Translations under genes and position numbers: made by a program
NCBI GenBank assembly: GCA_005882315.1
Contig: VBAR01000002.1
Coordinates: 434,001-498,000, forward strand
Length of the DNA stretch: 64,000 nt
Source of the DNA: Bacteroidota bacterium
Lineage (GTDB): Bacteria; Bacteroidota; Bacteroidia; Chitinophagales; Chitinophagaceae
Direction: 5' to 3'
The notes under the pieces: model-generated
Told to the model about the DNA's origin: nothing
The model's input: only the letters and a program-made list of their open reading frames with translations
Databases searched by the model: none
Part shown: one piece after another, positions 56,171 through 64,000 of the stretch
How the letters are laid out: each line of letters opens with the position of its first letter
How positions within the stretch are numbered: position 1 is the stretch's first letter

Positions 56171-56379
56171 TAACTACTCTTCTTTACCAGTAATGTCAAT
56201 TCCATTCCCAAAACCCTCGCAAGTTTTTCAAGCGTTTCCACTGAAGGGTTACCCGTTCCCGTTTCAATTAAATGTATCGTTTTGATCGTCAGTCCACTCA
56301 GCTCTGCCAGATCTTCTTGCCGAAGATTCAGGAATTCCCTTCTAAACTTGATTGCGTTGCCAATTTCTTCTATTGTCAT
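56170..56379 (-). CDS. hipB: HipB-like HTH regulator
   Basis: The 69-residue XRE-type protein has IGNAIKFRREFLNLRQEDLAEL, then LTIKTIHLIETGTGNPSVET and LARVLGMELTLLVK. It is the first gene of the hipBST-like operon. Three copies of GGAAATATATTTC lie directly upstream, and HipB proteins bind such palindromes for autoregulation. Confidence 0.87.
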   Translation of the reverse strand: MTIEEIGNAIKFRREFLNLRQEDLAELSGLTIKTIHLIETGTGNPSVETLEKLARVLGMELTLLVKKSS

Positions 56380-56380
56380 C

Positions 56381-56393
56381 GGAAATATATTTC
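56381..56393. promoter_or_regulatory. HipB operator 1
   Basis: GGAAATATATTTC begins one base before the hipB ATG. The central 12 bases are a perfect palindrome. Confidence 0.75.
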
Positions 56394-56440
56394 TGATTAT
56401 GTAAATGTAGTGGGTATTAAGTAAATATTTTGTTTATAAC

Positions 56441-56453
56441 GGAAATATATTTC
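56441..56453. promoter_or_regulatory. HipB operator 2
   Basis: An identical GGAAATATATTTC copy, 60 bases upstream of operator 1. Confidence 0.75.
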
Positions 56454-56501
56454 TTATTATTTAAATAATTTTAGATTTATAGGTACTAATTAGATTAAAT
56501 C

Positions 56502-56514
56502 GGAAATATATTTC
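56502..56514. promoter_or_regulatory. HipB operator 3
   Basis: An identical GGAAATATATTTC copy, 61 bases upstream of operator 2. Confidence 0.75.
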
Positions 56515-56640
56515 TGGTAAATGCAAAAAATTGTTAAATTTTACGATAATGAAAAGCCATTAGAATGTTTTAAAGTTTAAACAATTGTCTCTAAATTGAG
56601 TGCAGATCTTCATAGGAAAAGGTTTAATGGTTAATTACAT

Positions 56641-56666
56641 GATCCCCTGATCTCTATCAGGGGATC
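56641..56666. terminator. Strong 10-bp hairpin
   Basis: GATCCCCTGA pairs with TCAGGGGATC around TCTCTA, followed by TTTATAA on the plus strand. No gene ends just before it on that strand, so it may serve a lost gene or an unseen RNA. Confidence 0.5.
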
Positions 56667-56761
56667 TTTATAAACGCTTTGTGTGTTTATAAGTTTTAAT
56701 CCTTCCCGAGAAGGGCTTATTTAAGGAAACTATAAACCTATTTCAGGACGAGACAGTTTCT

Positions 56762-56968
56762 GGGTTAACCACCAATAGACCCGGGGGAAATGAGCTTTGG
56801 AAACAGGAGCTAATTTTTTTTAAGTTAATGATGCACAAGTTCGAGTTTGTAAAAGATGATCCAGGGAAGCTAACAAAAATAATTATCAGTCAGGTCGGAA
56901 GAAACGGAGGCGAAAAAGTGAAGTTGGATATCAATTCAAAATTCATCAAATCAACAATCGGTTTCTAA
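56762..56968 (+). pseudogene. C-terminal relic resembling a DUF3471-type domain
   Basis: The frame reads GLTTNRPGGNELWKQ, then FKLMMHKFEFVKDDPGKLTK and IIISQVGRNG to a stop at 56966-56968. The FEFVKDDxGKVTKxxxxQ pattern is usual at the ends of exported serine hydrolases and related Bacteroidota proteins. The upstream part is missing. Confidence 0.5.
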
Positions 56969-57321
56969 AAGGATAAAAAAGCCGAATGATATTCGTTGCT
57001 GATCATAGCGCGCTTAGAAAATTCAAAACCAAACTCACCGATTCAAGTGTACACATATATCCTTCCTTGTCGGAATTAATCAAATGAATCTGTAGACCGG
57101 TTTCGCTAATTTCAATCGTTTATTTTCCGGTAAAAAGCGGATAACGAATTTACTTTTGATATAACAGGCGAGGTTGGTGCACCTCCCAGTTCACATTTTG
57201 TCTCTCCCTGACTCAAAAAAATATTTGGGCGTAAAGGATAAGTTCATTTAATTTTATAGTACGCGGTTTGCAGTCTCTCTCTTTATTTTTCCTTTTATTC
57301 ATTTCTTAAAAGTGTTCGACT

Positions 57322-57882
57322 ATGATCCTGTCATGTGTGAAAATCACTATAGCTATGGCATTACTATGTATAGTTGGGGCCGATCCCTGCCTGGCTCAAA
57401 CAGAATTAAGAATGGAAGCATTGAATCGATATACCATCGTGAAAAGTGATACGGTATTAGTGTTTTACGCAGTGAAACCAGTCGATAAGATCGATTTTGA
57501 TATCGGCAAGAAGTATTACTGGTATATAAAGGATACAATTATTACGACCCAGGCCGCTGCTGATGGAAAAATTTTACATGGAAGTTTCAGGAAACTATTT
57601 AATGATAAGAACCTCGCAGAAGAAGGAACTTTTGATAATGGACTGAAAGATGGGCATTGGAAATCCTGGTATCCCGGCGGGAATTTAAAGATGATGATAA
57701 GTTGGGACAAAGGAGAGATGAATGGTGAAGTAATCGAATATGGTGAAAACGGAATGATCATGAAAAAAGGAAAGATGAAGGATAATAAATTCAACGGGTA
57801 TATTATGACAAAGCAGGCTAACGGCCAGTTCAATAAGGAAATTTATAAAAATGGAGAGCGAGAGAATGTCAAAGACAAGTAA
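57322..57882 (+). CDS. Secreted MORN/YwqK-repeat protein
   Basis: The 186-residue protein has a signal peptide (about 1-25, ending CLAQ). The second half carries MORN/YwqK-like repeats: HGSFRKLFNDKNLAEEGTF, DGHWKSWYPGGNLKM, GEVIEYGENGMIMKKG. Such repeats bind lipids or partners, and occur in toxin immunity proteins, without a fixed function. It overlaps the next gene by 17 bases, so it belongs to the pseudopilus operon. Its role there is unknown. Confidence 0.75.
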   Translation: MILSCVKITIAMALLCIVGADPCLAQTELRMEALNRYTIVKSDTVLVFYAVKPVDKIDFDIGKKYYWYIKDTIITTQAAADGKILHGSFRKLFNDKNLAEEGTFDNGLKDGHWKSWYPGGNLKMMISWDKGEMNGEVIEYGENGMIMKKGKMKDNKFNGYIMTKQANGQFNKEIYKNGERENVKDK

Positions 57883-59143
57883 CAGAATATTCAATTTCCA
57901 ATTTAAAGGTAACAGTCTTGTGCTTACCCTGATCATATTTCTCGTTTTATCAACTCTTTGCGTTTCGCTGATATTGACAGGATTTTACAACAAACAACTT
58001 GAAAAAACAAATGTGATCAATACAAGATTAAATTACAATCTCGGATCTGCGATCAATCTCGTGTTGGCTGACACTACTCAATTTCAGCAGACAGATACAG
58101 ATAGTCTTGACCTATTCGGTGACGAAAAAGACTCCGTTGCGATTGTCAGAAAGTCCTGGGGATTTTTTCAATTGGCAGAACTGAGCTCCCATTTTAAACG
58201 ATTCGAAAAAACGAAGATATTTTTTTATGGCTCAGTATTGCCCAAACAACTTAACGCTTCACTTTATCTTGCCGACCACAACCGGCCACTTTCAATTTCA
58301 GGCAATACAAGATTGAATGGCAATGTTTTTTTACCTAAATCGGGAAAAATAGTTTCCGATATTGTTGCCAATACCAGCGGGAGTGCTACACAGGCCACCG
58401 GTGAAATAAAGATATCTGAAGATAGCTTACCTGCGATAGCCTTTCAGTTATCGGAAATAAAACATATACTGGATAAAAATTTTAAAGTTCAAATTGAAGA
58501 TATGGCTATCTCAATGGATTCCCTGCGCCGGTCATTTAACGATGACAGATTAATGATCAGGTTACATGGACGAGTACTACTCGAAAATTGCAAGTTGTCA
58601 GGACAAATTCTGATCTGTTCGGATAGTATAATTGAAGTAGGCAAAACTGCTCATCTCGATAATATTATCATGATCGCACCGGTAATAAAATTTGAAAAAG
58701 GTTTTTCCGGCAGGCTCCAGGCGTTTGCAAGCGATAGTTTAATCGTTGATGAAAATTGTGAATTCACCTATCCATCAAATATTGTTCTTCTGAAAAAGGA
58801 AAAGAATGGTTTACAAAACAAGATGATCATCGGAAACAATTGTGTTATCTCCGGAGCCGTTTTATCAATCTGCCAGGAAAAAGATCATTTCAAAAGCTAT
58901 ATACAGATCGGAACTGGCACCACTATCCATGGGCTGTTATATACAATGGGCTACCTGGATCTATCAGGAAGGATAAAGGGAATAGTGTTGACGGATTATT
59001 TTATTTATAAGAGTCCTACAACAGTTTATGAGAATTATTTGGTGAATGCCGAGATAGACAGAAGTCAACTTTCGCCCTATTTTGTTTTTCCATCACTTTT
59101 TAATAACGACTCACCAAAAGCAGTAGTTGCATGGGTAAACTGA
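57866..59143 (+). CDS. PilX-like membrane protein of a pseudopilus operon
   Basis: ATG 57866 is chosen over 57851, giving 425 residues. One N-terminal membrane helix (about 18-38: LVLTLIIFLVLSTLCVSLILTG) is followed by a large outer domain of strand-rich repeats resembling bactofilin-like or beta-helix folds (GNTRLNGNVFLP, ENCKLSGQILICSDS). It overlaps the next pseudopilin gene by 13 bases. It resembles minor-pilin assembly proteins in position, but the family is not certain. Confidence 0.65.
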   Translation: MSKTSNRIFNFQFKGNSLVLTLIIFLVLSTLCVSLILTGFYNKQLEKTNVINTRLNYNLGSAINLVLADTTQFQQTDTDSLDLFGDEKDSVAIVRKSWGFFQLAELSSHFKRFEKTKIFFYGSVLPKQLNASLYLADHNRPLSISGNTRLNGNVFLPKSGKIVSDIVANTSGSATQATGEIKISEDSLPAIAFQLSEIKHILDKNFKVQIEDMAISMDSLRRSFNDDRLMIRLHGRVLLENCKLSGQILICSDSIIEVGKTAHLDNIIMIAPVIKFEKGFSGRLQAFASDSLIVDENCEFTYPSNIVLLKKEKNGLQNKMIIGNNCVISGAVLSICQEKDHFKSYIQIGTGTTIHGLLYTMGYLDLSGRIKGIVLTDYFIYKSPTTVYENYLVNAEIDRSQLSPYFVFPSLFNNDSPKAVVAWVN

Positions 59144-59484
59144 TAAATCCAAGATTGAGATCTGCAACTTTAGTTGAGACTATCGTGGCACTCATAATAG
59201 TGCTTGCTCTTACCGTTATCACAGTTACGATACTGGTACAGATCACTGCAACCGGCTATTCATCAAGGATGGCAAAAGCCGATGCATTGCTGAGTCATCA
59301 TATTTCTGTACTTAAAGCCAGCAATACATTCAGCAATGATGAATTCCAGGAGGGAGAGTTGATGGTTAAAAAGGAAGTATCATATACTGAAAGGAACAGG
59401 AAGCTCATACAGGTAAAGGTATCCGTCTATGATCTTGCTGAAAATTTAATAAGAACGCAAAGTATTATTTGTTTGACCGAATGA
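59131..59484 (+). CDS. Pseudopilin-like protein
   Basis: The 117-residue protein has an N-terminal prepilin-like helix: RSATLVETIVALIIVLALTV, with the glutamate five residues into the helix as in type IV pilins. The classic cleavage glycine is not seen. The rest is short and strand-rich. It overlaps both neighbours, as expected for minor pseudopilins made in stoichiometric order. Confidence 0.75.
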   Translation: MGKLINPRLRSATLVETIVALIIVLALTVITVTILVQITATGYSSRMAKADALLSHHISVLKASNTFSNDEFQEGELMVKKEVSYTERNRKLIQVKVSVYDLAENLIRTQSIICLTE

Positions 59485-59960
59485 AAGGTATAAAAGCATT
59501 TACAGTTATCGAATTGATCATGACACTGCTGATCAGTGGTATTGTCATCACTATTGCATTTTATGCATTTCTTTTCGTGAATAAACAATTCGGTCACTAT
59601 ATAGCCAGATCTAATCAAATGAATGAGTATGCTCTCTTTAAAAAAGCATTGGAAACTGATTTAAACAGATCGGCCTTCCTCGTAGACTCGGCAGGGATCC
59701 TGGTTTGTAAAATGTATGCTAATAGTGACGTGATCTATTTTACTTCCGACGATCTTATAATAAGATATAACGAAATAGCGACAGATTCGTTCAGGATCAA
59801 GAACACCGGGTTCACCGCCTCATTTGTTACCGGAACTGATAAGATCATGAATGGCTTATTGGTCAAGTTGGTTTTGATGGGACAGGATATAGAGATGAAA
59901 TTTGACAAGAACTATTCAGCGGAAGAGTTAATTAACGCAGAAATTAAAGTTAGTGAGTGA
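59481..59960 (+). CDS. Pseudopilin (prepilin-type signal)
   Basis: ATG 59481 overlaps the previous stop by four bases; 159 residues. The signal KAFTVIELIMTLLISGIVIT has the F-T-x-I-E-L prepilin motif, with alanine in place of the usual glycine before the cleavage site. It is a minor-pilin-like protein of a type II secretion or type IV pilus type assembly. Confidence 0.85.
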   Translation: MKGIKAFTVIELIMTLLISGIVITIAFYAFLFVNKQFGHYIARSNQMNEYALFKKALETDLNRSAFLVDSAGILVCKMYANSDVIYFTSDDLIIRYNEIATDSFRIKNTGFTASFVTGTDKIMNGLLVKLVLMGQDIEMKFDKNYSAEELINAEIKVSE

Positions 59961-61110
59961 AACTATCGACATAAGAAAGATCAGGCGACCACGCAATGCC
60001 TCAACAGACGTTCAAATTAATATTTCGAAGGGTGCAAATTTTTGGGATTTTCTGAACAAAGACATCCGTCTTGGCAACAGTAAACTCTCGGACAAGTTAA
60101 AAGAAAGTTTTTACCTGGAGCTATGGAGTCTCGTAGATGCCGGAGTCGATATCAAGACAGCGCTTGAACTAGTGAAGCAGGAGCAGAAAAAAACAAAGGT
60201 TAGGAAAGTTTTCGAATTTGTTCAAAATGCAATTGTTAGTGGAGCTTTATTCTCTTCAGCTTTAAAAGACGCAAAAGAGTTCAGCGCTTATGAGTATTAC
60301 AGTGTCCAGATAGGGGAGGAGACCGGAAAGTTATTGAAGGTATTAAAAGAGTTGTCAACTTATTTTGGAAAAAAGATCAAACAACGCCGGCAAATAATCG
60401 GCGCGATCACTTACCCTTTAGTTGTTCTTGTAATTGCATTTGCAGCAGTTTCTTTTATGGTCGCCTATGTAGTGCCTATGTTTGCTGATACATTTAAAAG
60501 ATTTGGATCTGATCTGCCTGCGATCACAAAAGTTGTTATTGCAGTTTCAGGATTTATCAAAAGTTTTATTGGTGTTTTTTTGTTAGCCTTGTTCGGTGTA
60601 ATTATTTTTTGCGCCTGGCAATCTAAAAATAAATGGTTCAGGAAAATTTCATCCGTTCTTTTATTAAAGATGCCCGTGATGGGAAAAATGGTTCAACAGA
60701 TATATTTATCGAGGTTTTCAAATACCTTGTCACTATTGATCGGTGCTAAGATACCATTAGTACAAGCGTTGCAGCTAACGAGACAAATGATCAGTTTTTA
60801 CCCTATTGAAAATTCACTTAACGATATTGAAGAAAAAATCCTTTCGGGTATCGCCTTTCACAAAAGCCTGGCTTGTCATGCAATTTACCCTTCAAAGATG
60901 GTTTCGATCGTTAAAGTGGGAGAGGAAGTTAATCAATTGGAACTTTTTTTTGCACGCTTGTCAGAACAATATGCTGCAGAAGTAGAATACCAGGCAACAA
61001 TGCTTAGCAAATTTATCGAGCCTTTGATAATCGTTATACTTGGATTGATCGTCGGAGTAATATTGATCGCAATGTATTTGCCGCTATTCAGGTTGGGCCA
61101 GGCATTTTGA
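59953..61110 (+). CDS. GspF/PilC-family inner membrane protein
   Basis: The 385-residue protein (GTG start, 8 bases over the previous stop) has two copies of the T2SS-F domain: about 55-180 (LWSLVDAGVDIKTALELVKQ, SVQIGEETGKLLKVLKELSTYF) and about 260-380 (SRFSNTLSLLIGAKIPLVQALQ, IVKVGEEVNQLELFFARLSEQY). Three membrane helices are present, the last near the end. It is the assembly platform of pilus-like machines. The ATPase and secretin genes are not nearby. Confidence 0.92.
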   Translation: MSETIDIRKIRRPRNASTDVQINISKGANFWDFLNKDIRLGNSKLSDKLKESFYLELWSLVDAGVDIKTALELVKQEQKKTKVRKVFEFVQNAIVSGALFSSALKDAKEFSAYEYYSVQIGEETGKLLKVLKELSTYFGKKIKQRRQIIGAITYPLVVLVIAFAAVSFMVAYVVPMFADTFKRFGSDLPAITKVVIAVSGFIKSFIGVFLLALFGVIIFCAWQSKNKWFRKISSVLLLKMPVMGKMVQQIYLSRFSNTLSLLIGAKIPLVQALQLTRQMISFYPIENSLNDIEEKILSGIAFHKSLACHAIYPSKMVSIVKVGEEVNQLELFFARLSEQYAAEVEYQATMLSKFIEPLIIVILGLIVGVILIAMYLPLFRLGQAF

Positions 61111-61165
61111 TTTTTATTATCAAATTTCAAATTCTGTTTTAAGGTTCATAAAATAATTTCGAACT

Positions 61166-61198
61166 TTTTATTTTATTTTTTGAAAAAATAAAATAAAA
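61166..61198. terminator. Perfect A/T hairpin after the GspF gene
   Basis: A 16-base arm of T and A pairs exactly with its complement around a central G at 61182. It sits 56 bases past the GspF stop and could terminate that operon, though an all-A/T stem is weak. Confidence 0.5.
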
Positions 61199-61260
61199 TT
61201 TTGTCAGTTTCGTTTTTGTGTTTAGATTAGCATTACAATTCCACCCGTTGAAATTATTTT

Positions 61261-61316
61261 GTCTCTCTCGATAACTAATACCTAGTCTCTCTCCTGATCA
61301 AAAGATTGTCTCTCTC
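61261..61316 (+). promoter_or_regulatory. Three phased GTCTCTCTC direct repeats
   Basis: GTCTCTCTC occurs at 61261-61269, 61285-61293 and 61308-61316, spaced 24 and 23 bases. Related copies at 57200-57208 (GTCTCTCCC) and 57273-57281 precede the pseudopilus operon. They may be regulator sites shared by both units. Confidence 0.5.
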
Positions 61317-61436
61317 TGAAACTCGCTATCGCATTTGCGTTAGAAGAATTCTGCTTTAGATCAAGCTATCATTTTGTTTCTAAATGCCGCGGTGAATACC
61401 GGGATAAGGATTCTTTTAACTTTTAATTTCTTTATT

Positions 61437-64000
61437 ATGAGATCTGCTTTGACCAACAACCTCCGACTTGTTTGTTTATTCGTGTTACTGTTCTCAACGA
61501 TGCAATCAACAGCTCAACAAAATGTCAATGTTGATCTGTTGACAGGAACTGCAAATGTTTCCATTCCACTTTGCACAGTTCAGAAAGGTGATCTAACGGT
61601 TCCCATTGGTATTGGTTACAGGGCTGGTGGAATAAAAGTGGAGGATTATAATATGCAGGTCGGTCTTGGTTGGTATTTAATTGCTGAAGCAAGTGTTACG
61701 CGCATACTCAAAGGATTTCCTGATGACTTGCAGTTTCTCGGACATTCAAGTTATTCAACAATAAAAGGCTGGCTCAGGACTTCTACCATCCCTGGGCTTG
61801 TTGAAAGTTTTTCGATCGCTAATGATGGAAGTACTTCCACATGCACAGACGAAGTTTCGGATTACAATTATATGAATTCAAATTTCTCCGATTATTATGA
61901 CACAGAGCCAGATATTTTTGCCGCTAGCGCACCTGGTTTAAATATTCAGTTCCTCTTCGATAAGGATGGAAATATTAAAAAATTATCCTCCACCGATGCA
62001 AAGATCACTTATGCAACAGATGGCGCTGGTCTTATTAATTCATTTACAATTACCAATGATAGAGGGATAAAATATGTTTTTGATAAGAAAGCATCTTGCG
62101 TTCAAACTGTCGATATTGGAATTACTCCCTCATCATTGAATGCATTCAGAAGGGATTACGTATTTTATCGTCACAATAGCGGTGGGGACGTGGCCACCTA
62201 TACAGCCAAATGGTATATCAATTACATAGAAGATACTAAAGGCAATCAAATAATCTACACCTATGATGGAACAGAAGTAGGAACTCCGTTGCCAAAATCT
62301 GAAGAAAAAGCGCAAATAGTAAAATACGTTTCGGGTGCTTATACAAAGCAAGTTTTGTATACTACTACAAAGTACATGTATGAACAGAGAATCAAATATA
62401 TTAAATCACAGGTGAGTGATGTGATCGCAACTGAAGCCGAATTTAATTGGGAAGGCAGTGTGACAGAGTCGAAACTTGCATCAATTAAATTTAACAGATC
62501 GGGTTCATTTGCAAGCTTCACGTATTCAGCGAAGTTTAATAAGAATAATAATCAATCTAATTGGGGTCGCGTTTTTTTGACAAACCTTTCAATCAGCCGA
62601 ACAGGTAGCAATTTTTTTGGAGAATATAAATTTAAATATTTCGGTATTGATTTTGACAACCCTAATGATTCCTATTTATACAACCCCCAGGATTCAAATG
62701 TTGTTAAATCCCAGGATTACTGGGGTTATTACAATGCCGTTGCGAACACTGAACTCACTCCCAGTATTTGGGTGTATCCGGATAACTCCAGCGTGACAAA
62801 ATTTAAGATCACAGAAATACCTAGTTATGGTGGCAATGTAGTTGCACTTTCAGGTGCCGACAGAAGTGCAACCACAAGTGCCATGTATGGCACGATGACG
62901 CAAATAACATACCCAACAGGTGGCGTTACCGTATTGGAGTATGAGAATAAGGATTATCTCGATAAAGATATAAATGCTGCAGTTCTAGGCGGTGGCATAC
63001 GGATCAAAAAAATTACACATAATGATGGATTGAACACAAATGATGTAACATCTTACAGTTACAACGATCCTTCGACAAGTGTTACTACAGGGAGAGCCAT
63101 TTCTGAACCACAATTTACATTTGCGATCCCTAATAGTTCAAGTTATGGAACATTAAGCGACCGCGTAAAATATTCTACATATAGAACAGTTTCTAATTTT
63201 TCGCAGGAGAGTAGCGAAATACTTTATGGAAAAGTAACCGTCAGCAAAACTAATGGTGGCAAAACAATTTACGAATTCAATACATCAGCTATCTGGGGTG
63301 GATCAACTGTTAATGAATGGTCTGAAAATACATCTTACATAAGTAGATACTACACAAGTAATCCATCTACATGTAATGCCATTGCTCCGGATTTTCTGAC
63401 TAATGGAAAATATAGCTATCCTTTCCCTCCGAATCCAAATTTTGATTTTGAAAGAGGATTGCCGACAAAAGTTACCAGCAAAAGTGAAAGCGGAAATACA
63501 GTTTCCGAGGAAACCTATACCTATCAGCGATCACACACTTCACCAATTGTCATTCAGGCTTTAAGATTTGATGATATAATTGATGTTAGAGCTTATGCCA
63601 AATACAATATACTTGCAGTGGTTGATAACCTGATAGCTTCACGAACTACAAAAATTTACAGTACCCAATCTCCTTACACTGCCTATACTACCGAAACAGA
63701 GACTTATACATACCCGACAAGTGGCGAGCATAGACTACCGAAGAAAATTGAAAAAACAAATAGCGATGGAAATATATATACAAGTTATTTCAGGTATGTC
63801 AAGGACCCGGCAGATGGATCAGATGTTGTTTATACCAATACAAGCTCTGGTGGCGACGACTATGACAAATCAATTTATTATCTGAAGGATAAAAATGTAA
63901 ATGCTAGGATAGAATCCTATCATTCAGCTACTGTAGGTTCTACGGAAAAATTCATAGGTGGTGAGTTGACAGCTTTCAAACCCTTTTACAACAATGAAAC
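61437..64000 (+). CDS. SpvB/RHS-like large secreted protein, cut by the window edge
   Basis: ATG 61437 begins a signal peptide (MRSALTNNLRLVCLFVLLFS, cleaved after STAQQ or so). The frame is open to the end, giving more than 854 residues. The N-terminal part matches the SpvB-like protein at 35056: LLTGTANVSIPL, VPIGIGYRAGGIKV, MQVGLGWYLIAEASVTR. Later parts show TYPTGGVTVLEYENKDY and GGGIRIKKIT. The RHS core and any toxin end lie beyond the window. It follows the pseudopilus operon in the same direction, with a 326-base gap. Confidence 0.85.
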   Translation, partial: MRSALTNNLRLVCLFVLLFSTMQSTAQQNVNVDLLTGTANVSIPLCTVQKGDLTVPIGIGYRAGGIKVEDYNMQVGLGWYLIAEASVTRILKGFPDDLQFLGHSSYSTIKGWLRTSTIPGLVESFSIANDGSTSTCTDEVSDYNYMNSNFSDYYDTEPDIFAASAPGLNIQFLFDKDGNIKKLSSTDAKITYATDGAGLINSFTITNDRGIKYVFDKKASCVQTVDIGITPSSLNAFRRDYVFYRHNSGGDVATYTAKWYINYIEDTKGNQIIYTYDGTEVGTPLPKSEEKAQIVKYVSGAYTKQVLYTTTKYMYEQRIKYIKSQVSDVIATEAEFNWEGSVTESKLASIKFNRSGSFASFTYSAKFNKNNNQSNWGRVFLTNLSISRTGSNFFGEYKFKYFGIDFDNPNDSYLYNPQDSNVVKSQDYWGYYNAVANTELTPSIWVYPDNSSVTKFKITEIPSYGGNVVALSGADRSATTSAMYGTMTQITYPTGGVTVLEYENKDYLDKDINAAVLGGGIRIKKITHNDGLNTNDVTSYSYNDPSTSVTTGRAISEPQFTFAIPNSSSYGTLSDRVKYSTYRTVSNFSQESSEILYGKVTVSKTNGGKTIYEFNTSAIWGGSTVNEWSENTSYISRYYTSNPSTCNAIAPDFLTNGKYSYPFPPNPNFDFERGLPTKVTSKSESGNTVSEETYTYQRSHTSPIVIQALRFDDIIDVRAYAKYNILAVVDNLIASRTTKIYSTQSPYTAYTTETETYTYPTSGEHRLPKKIEKTNSDGNIYTSYFRYVKDPADGSDVVYTNTSSGGDDYDKSIYYLKDKNVNARIESYHSATVGSTEKFIGGELTAFKPFYNNE

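Larger units (their letters stand above)
56515..57321. other. Gap with relic, hairpin and GTCTCTC repeats
   Basis: It contains the hairpin at 56641-56666, the coding relic at 56762-56968, and GTCTCTC motifs at 57200-57208 and 57273-57281 near the next operon. No intact gene is seen. Confidence 0.5.
61111..61436. other. Intergenic region before the RHS-like gene
   Basis: It holds a long A/T palindrome at 61166-61198 and three GTCTCTCTC repeats. No gene is seen. Confidence 0.5.

Noticed and set aside
1-64000. tRNA or rRNA genes
   Set aside because: No cloverleaf-like or rRNA-like stretch was recognised by eye; a dedicated search was not possible.

Overview
The window looks like chromosomal DNA of a Bacteroidota bacterium, most likely of the Chitinophagales. 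It is AT-rich and carries a SusC/SusD pair, RHS proteins of the SpvB-like and DUF6443 types, small proteins typical of the phylum, and surface proteins starting with the GIGTTTP / LLEVKS / GFLPPRM signature. No tRNA, rRNA, CRISPR array, integrase or housekeeping operon was seen. It reads as accessory DNA: defence genes, toxins, mobile elements, decayed genes and secreted proteins.

Layout. 1-6.4 kb: a DUF1566 surface protein cut by the left edge, a beta/gamma-crystallin protein, an NTF2-like protein, a YdhR-like protein, an IS110 element with a possible bridge-RNA region, and a membrane-anchored TIR-DUF1566 protein, with relics and hairpins between. 6.5-14.5 kb: a tight seven-gene minus-strand operon running hxsA, hxsD, hxsB, hxsC (His-Xaa-Ser repeat protein, partner and two radical SAM maturases), then a DRGH-motif nuclease, an SGNH hydrolase fused to a PD40 propeller, and an MBOAT acyltransferase.

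14.7-29 kb is a defence island: a Shedu-type DUF4263 nuclease, an unknown membrane protein, a Hachiman HamA-HamB pair with a third co-transcribed PD-(D/E)xK-like gene, a MqsR-like toxin with a Panacea/SocA antitoxin behind a 30-bp palindrome, two unknown genes (one frameshifted) and a DUF6119/TIGR04141 gene. The Shedu and DUF6119 genes share a nearly identical operator-like site in the same orientation. 29.4-39.9 kb: a five-gene RHS operon (coiled-coil/barrel protein, SpvB-like RHS protein, lipocalin-like protein, RHS-core protein with variable C-terminus, and a small membrane protein in the immunity position). 40.4-44.2 kb: a second DUF4263 gene with a TM-SH3 partner, small proteins and two XRE regulators. 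A small-protein family occurs three times (one intact, two broken), and a 58-nt leader also occurs three times.

44.6-54.5 kb: SusC-SusD-thioredoxin genes, a DUF6520-like protein, two AraC-type regulators and a two-component system. 54.6-56.5 kb: a split HipA-type toxin operon (HipBST-like) with three evenly spaced operators. 57.3-61.1 kb: a pseudopilin/GspF operon with no ATPase or secretin in view. 61.4 kb to the right edge: another SpvB/RHS-like gene, running off the window. GTCTCTC direct repeats precede both of these last two units.

All calls were made by reading the sequence; no database search was run. Family names rest on recognised motifs and remembered family patterns.
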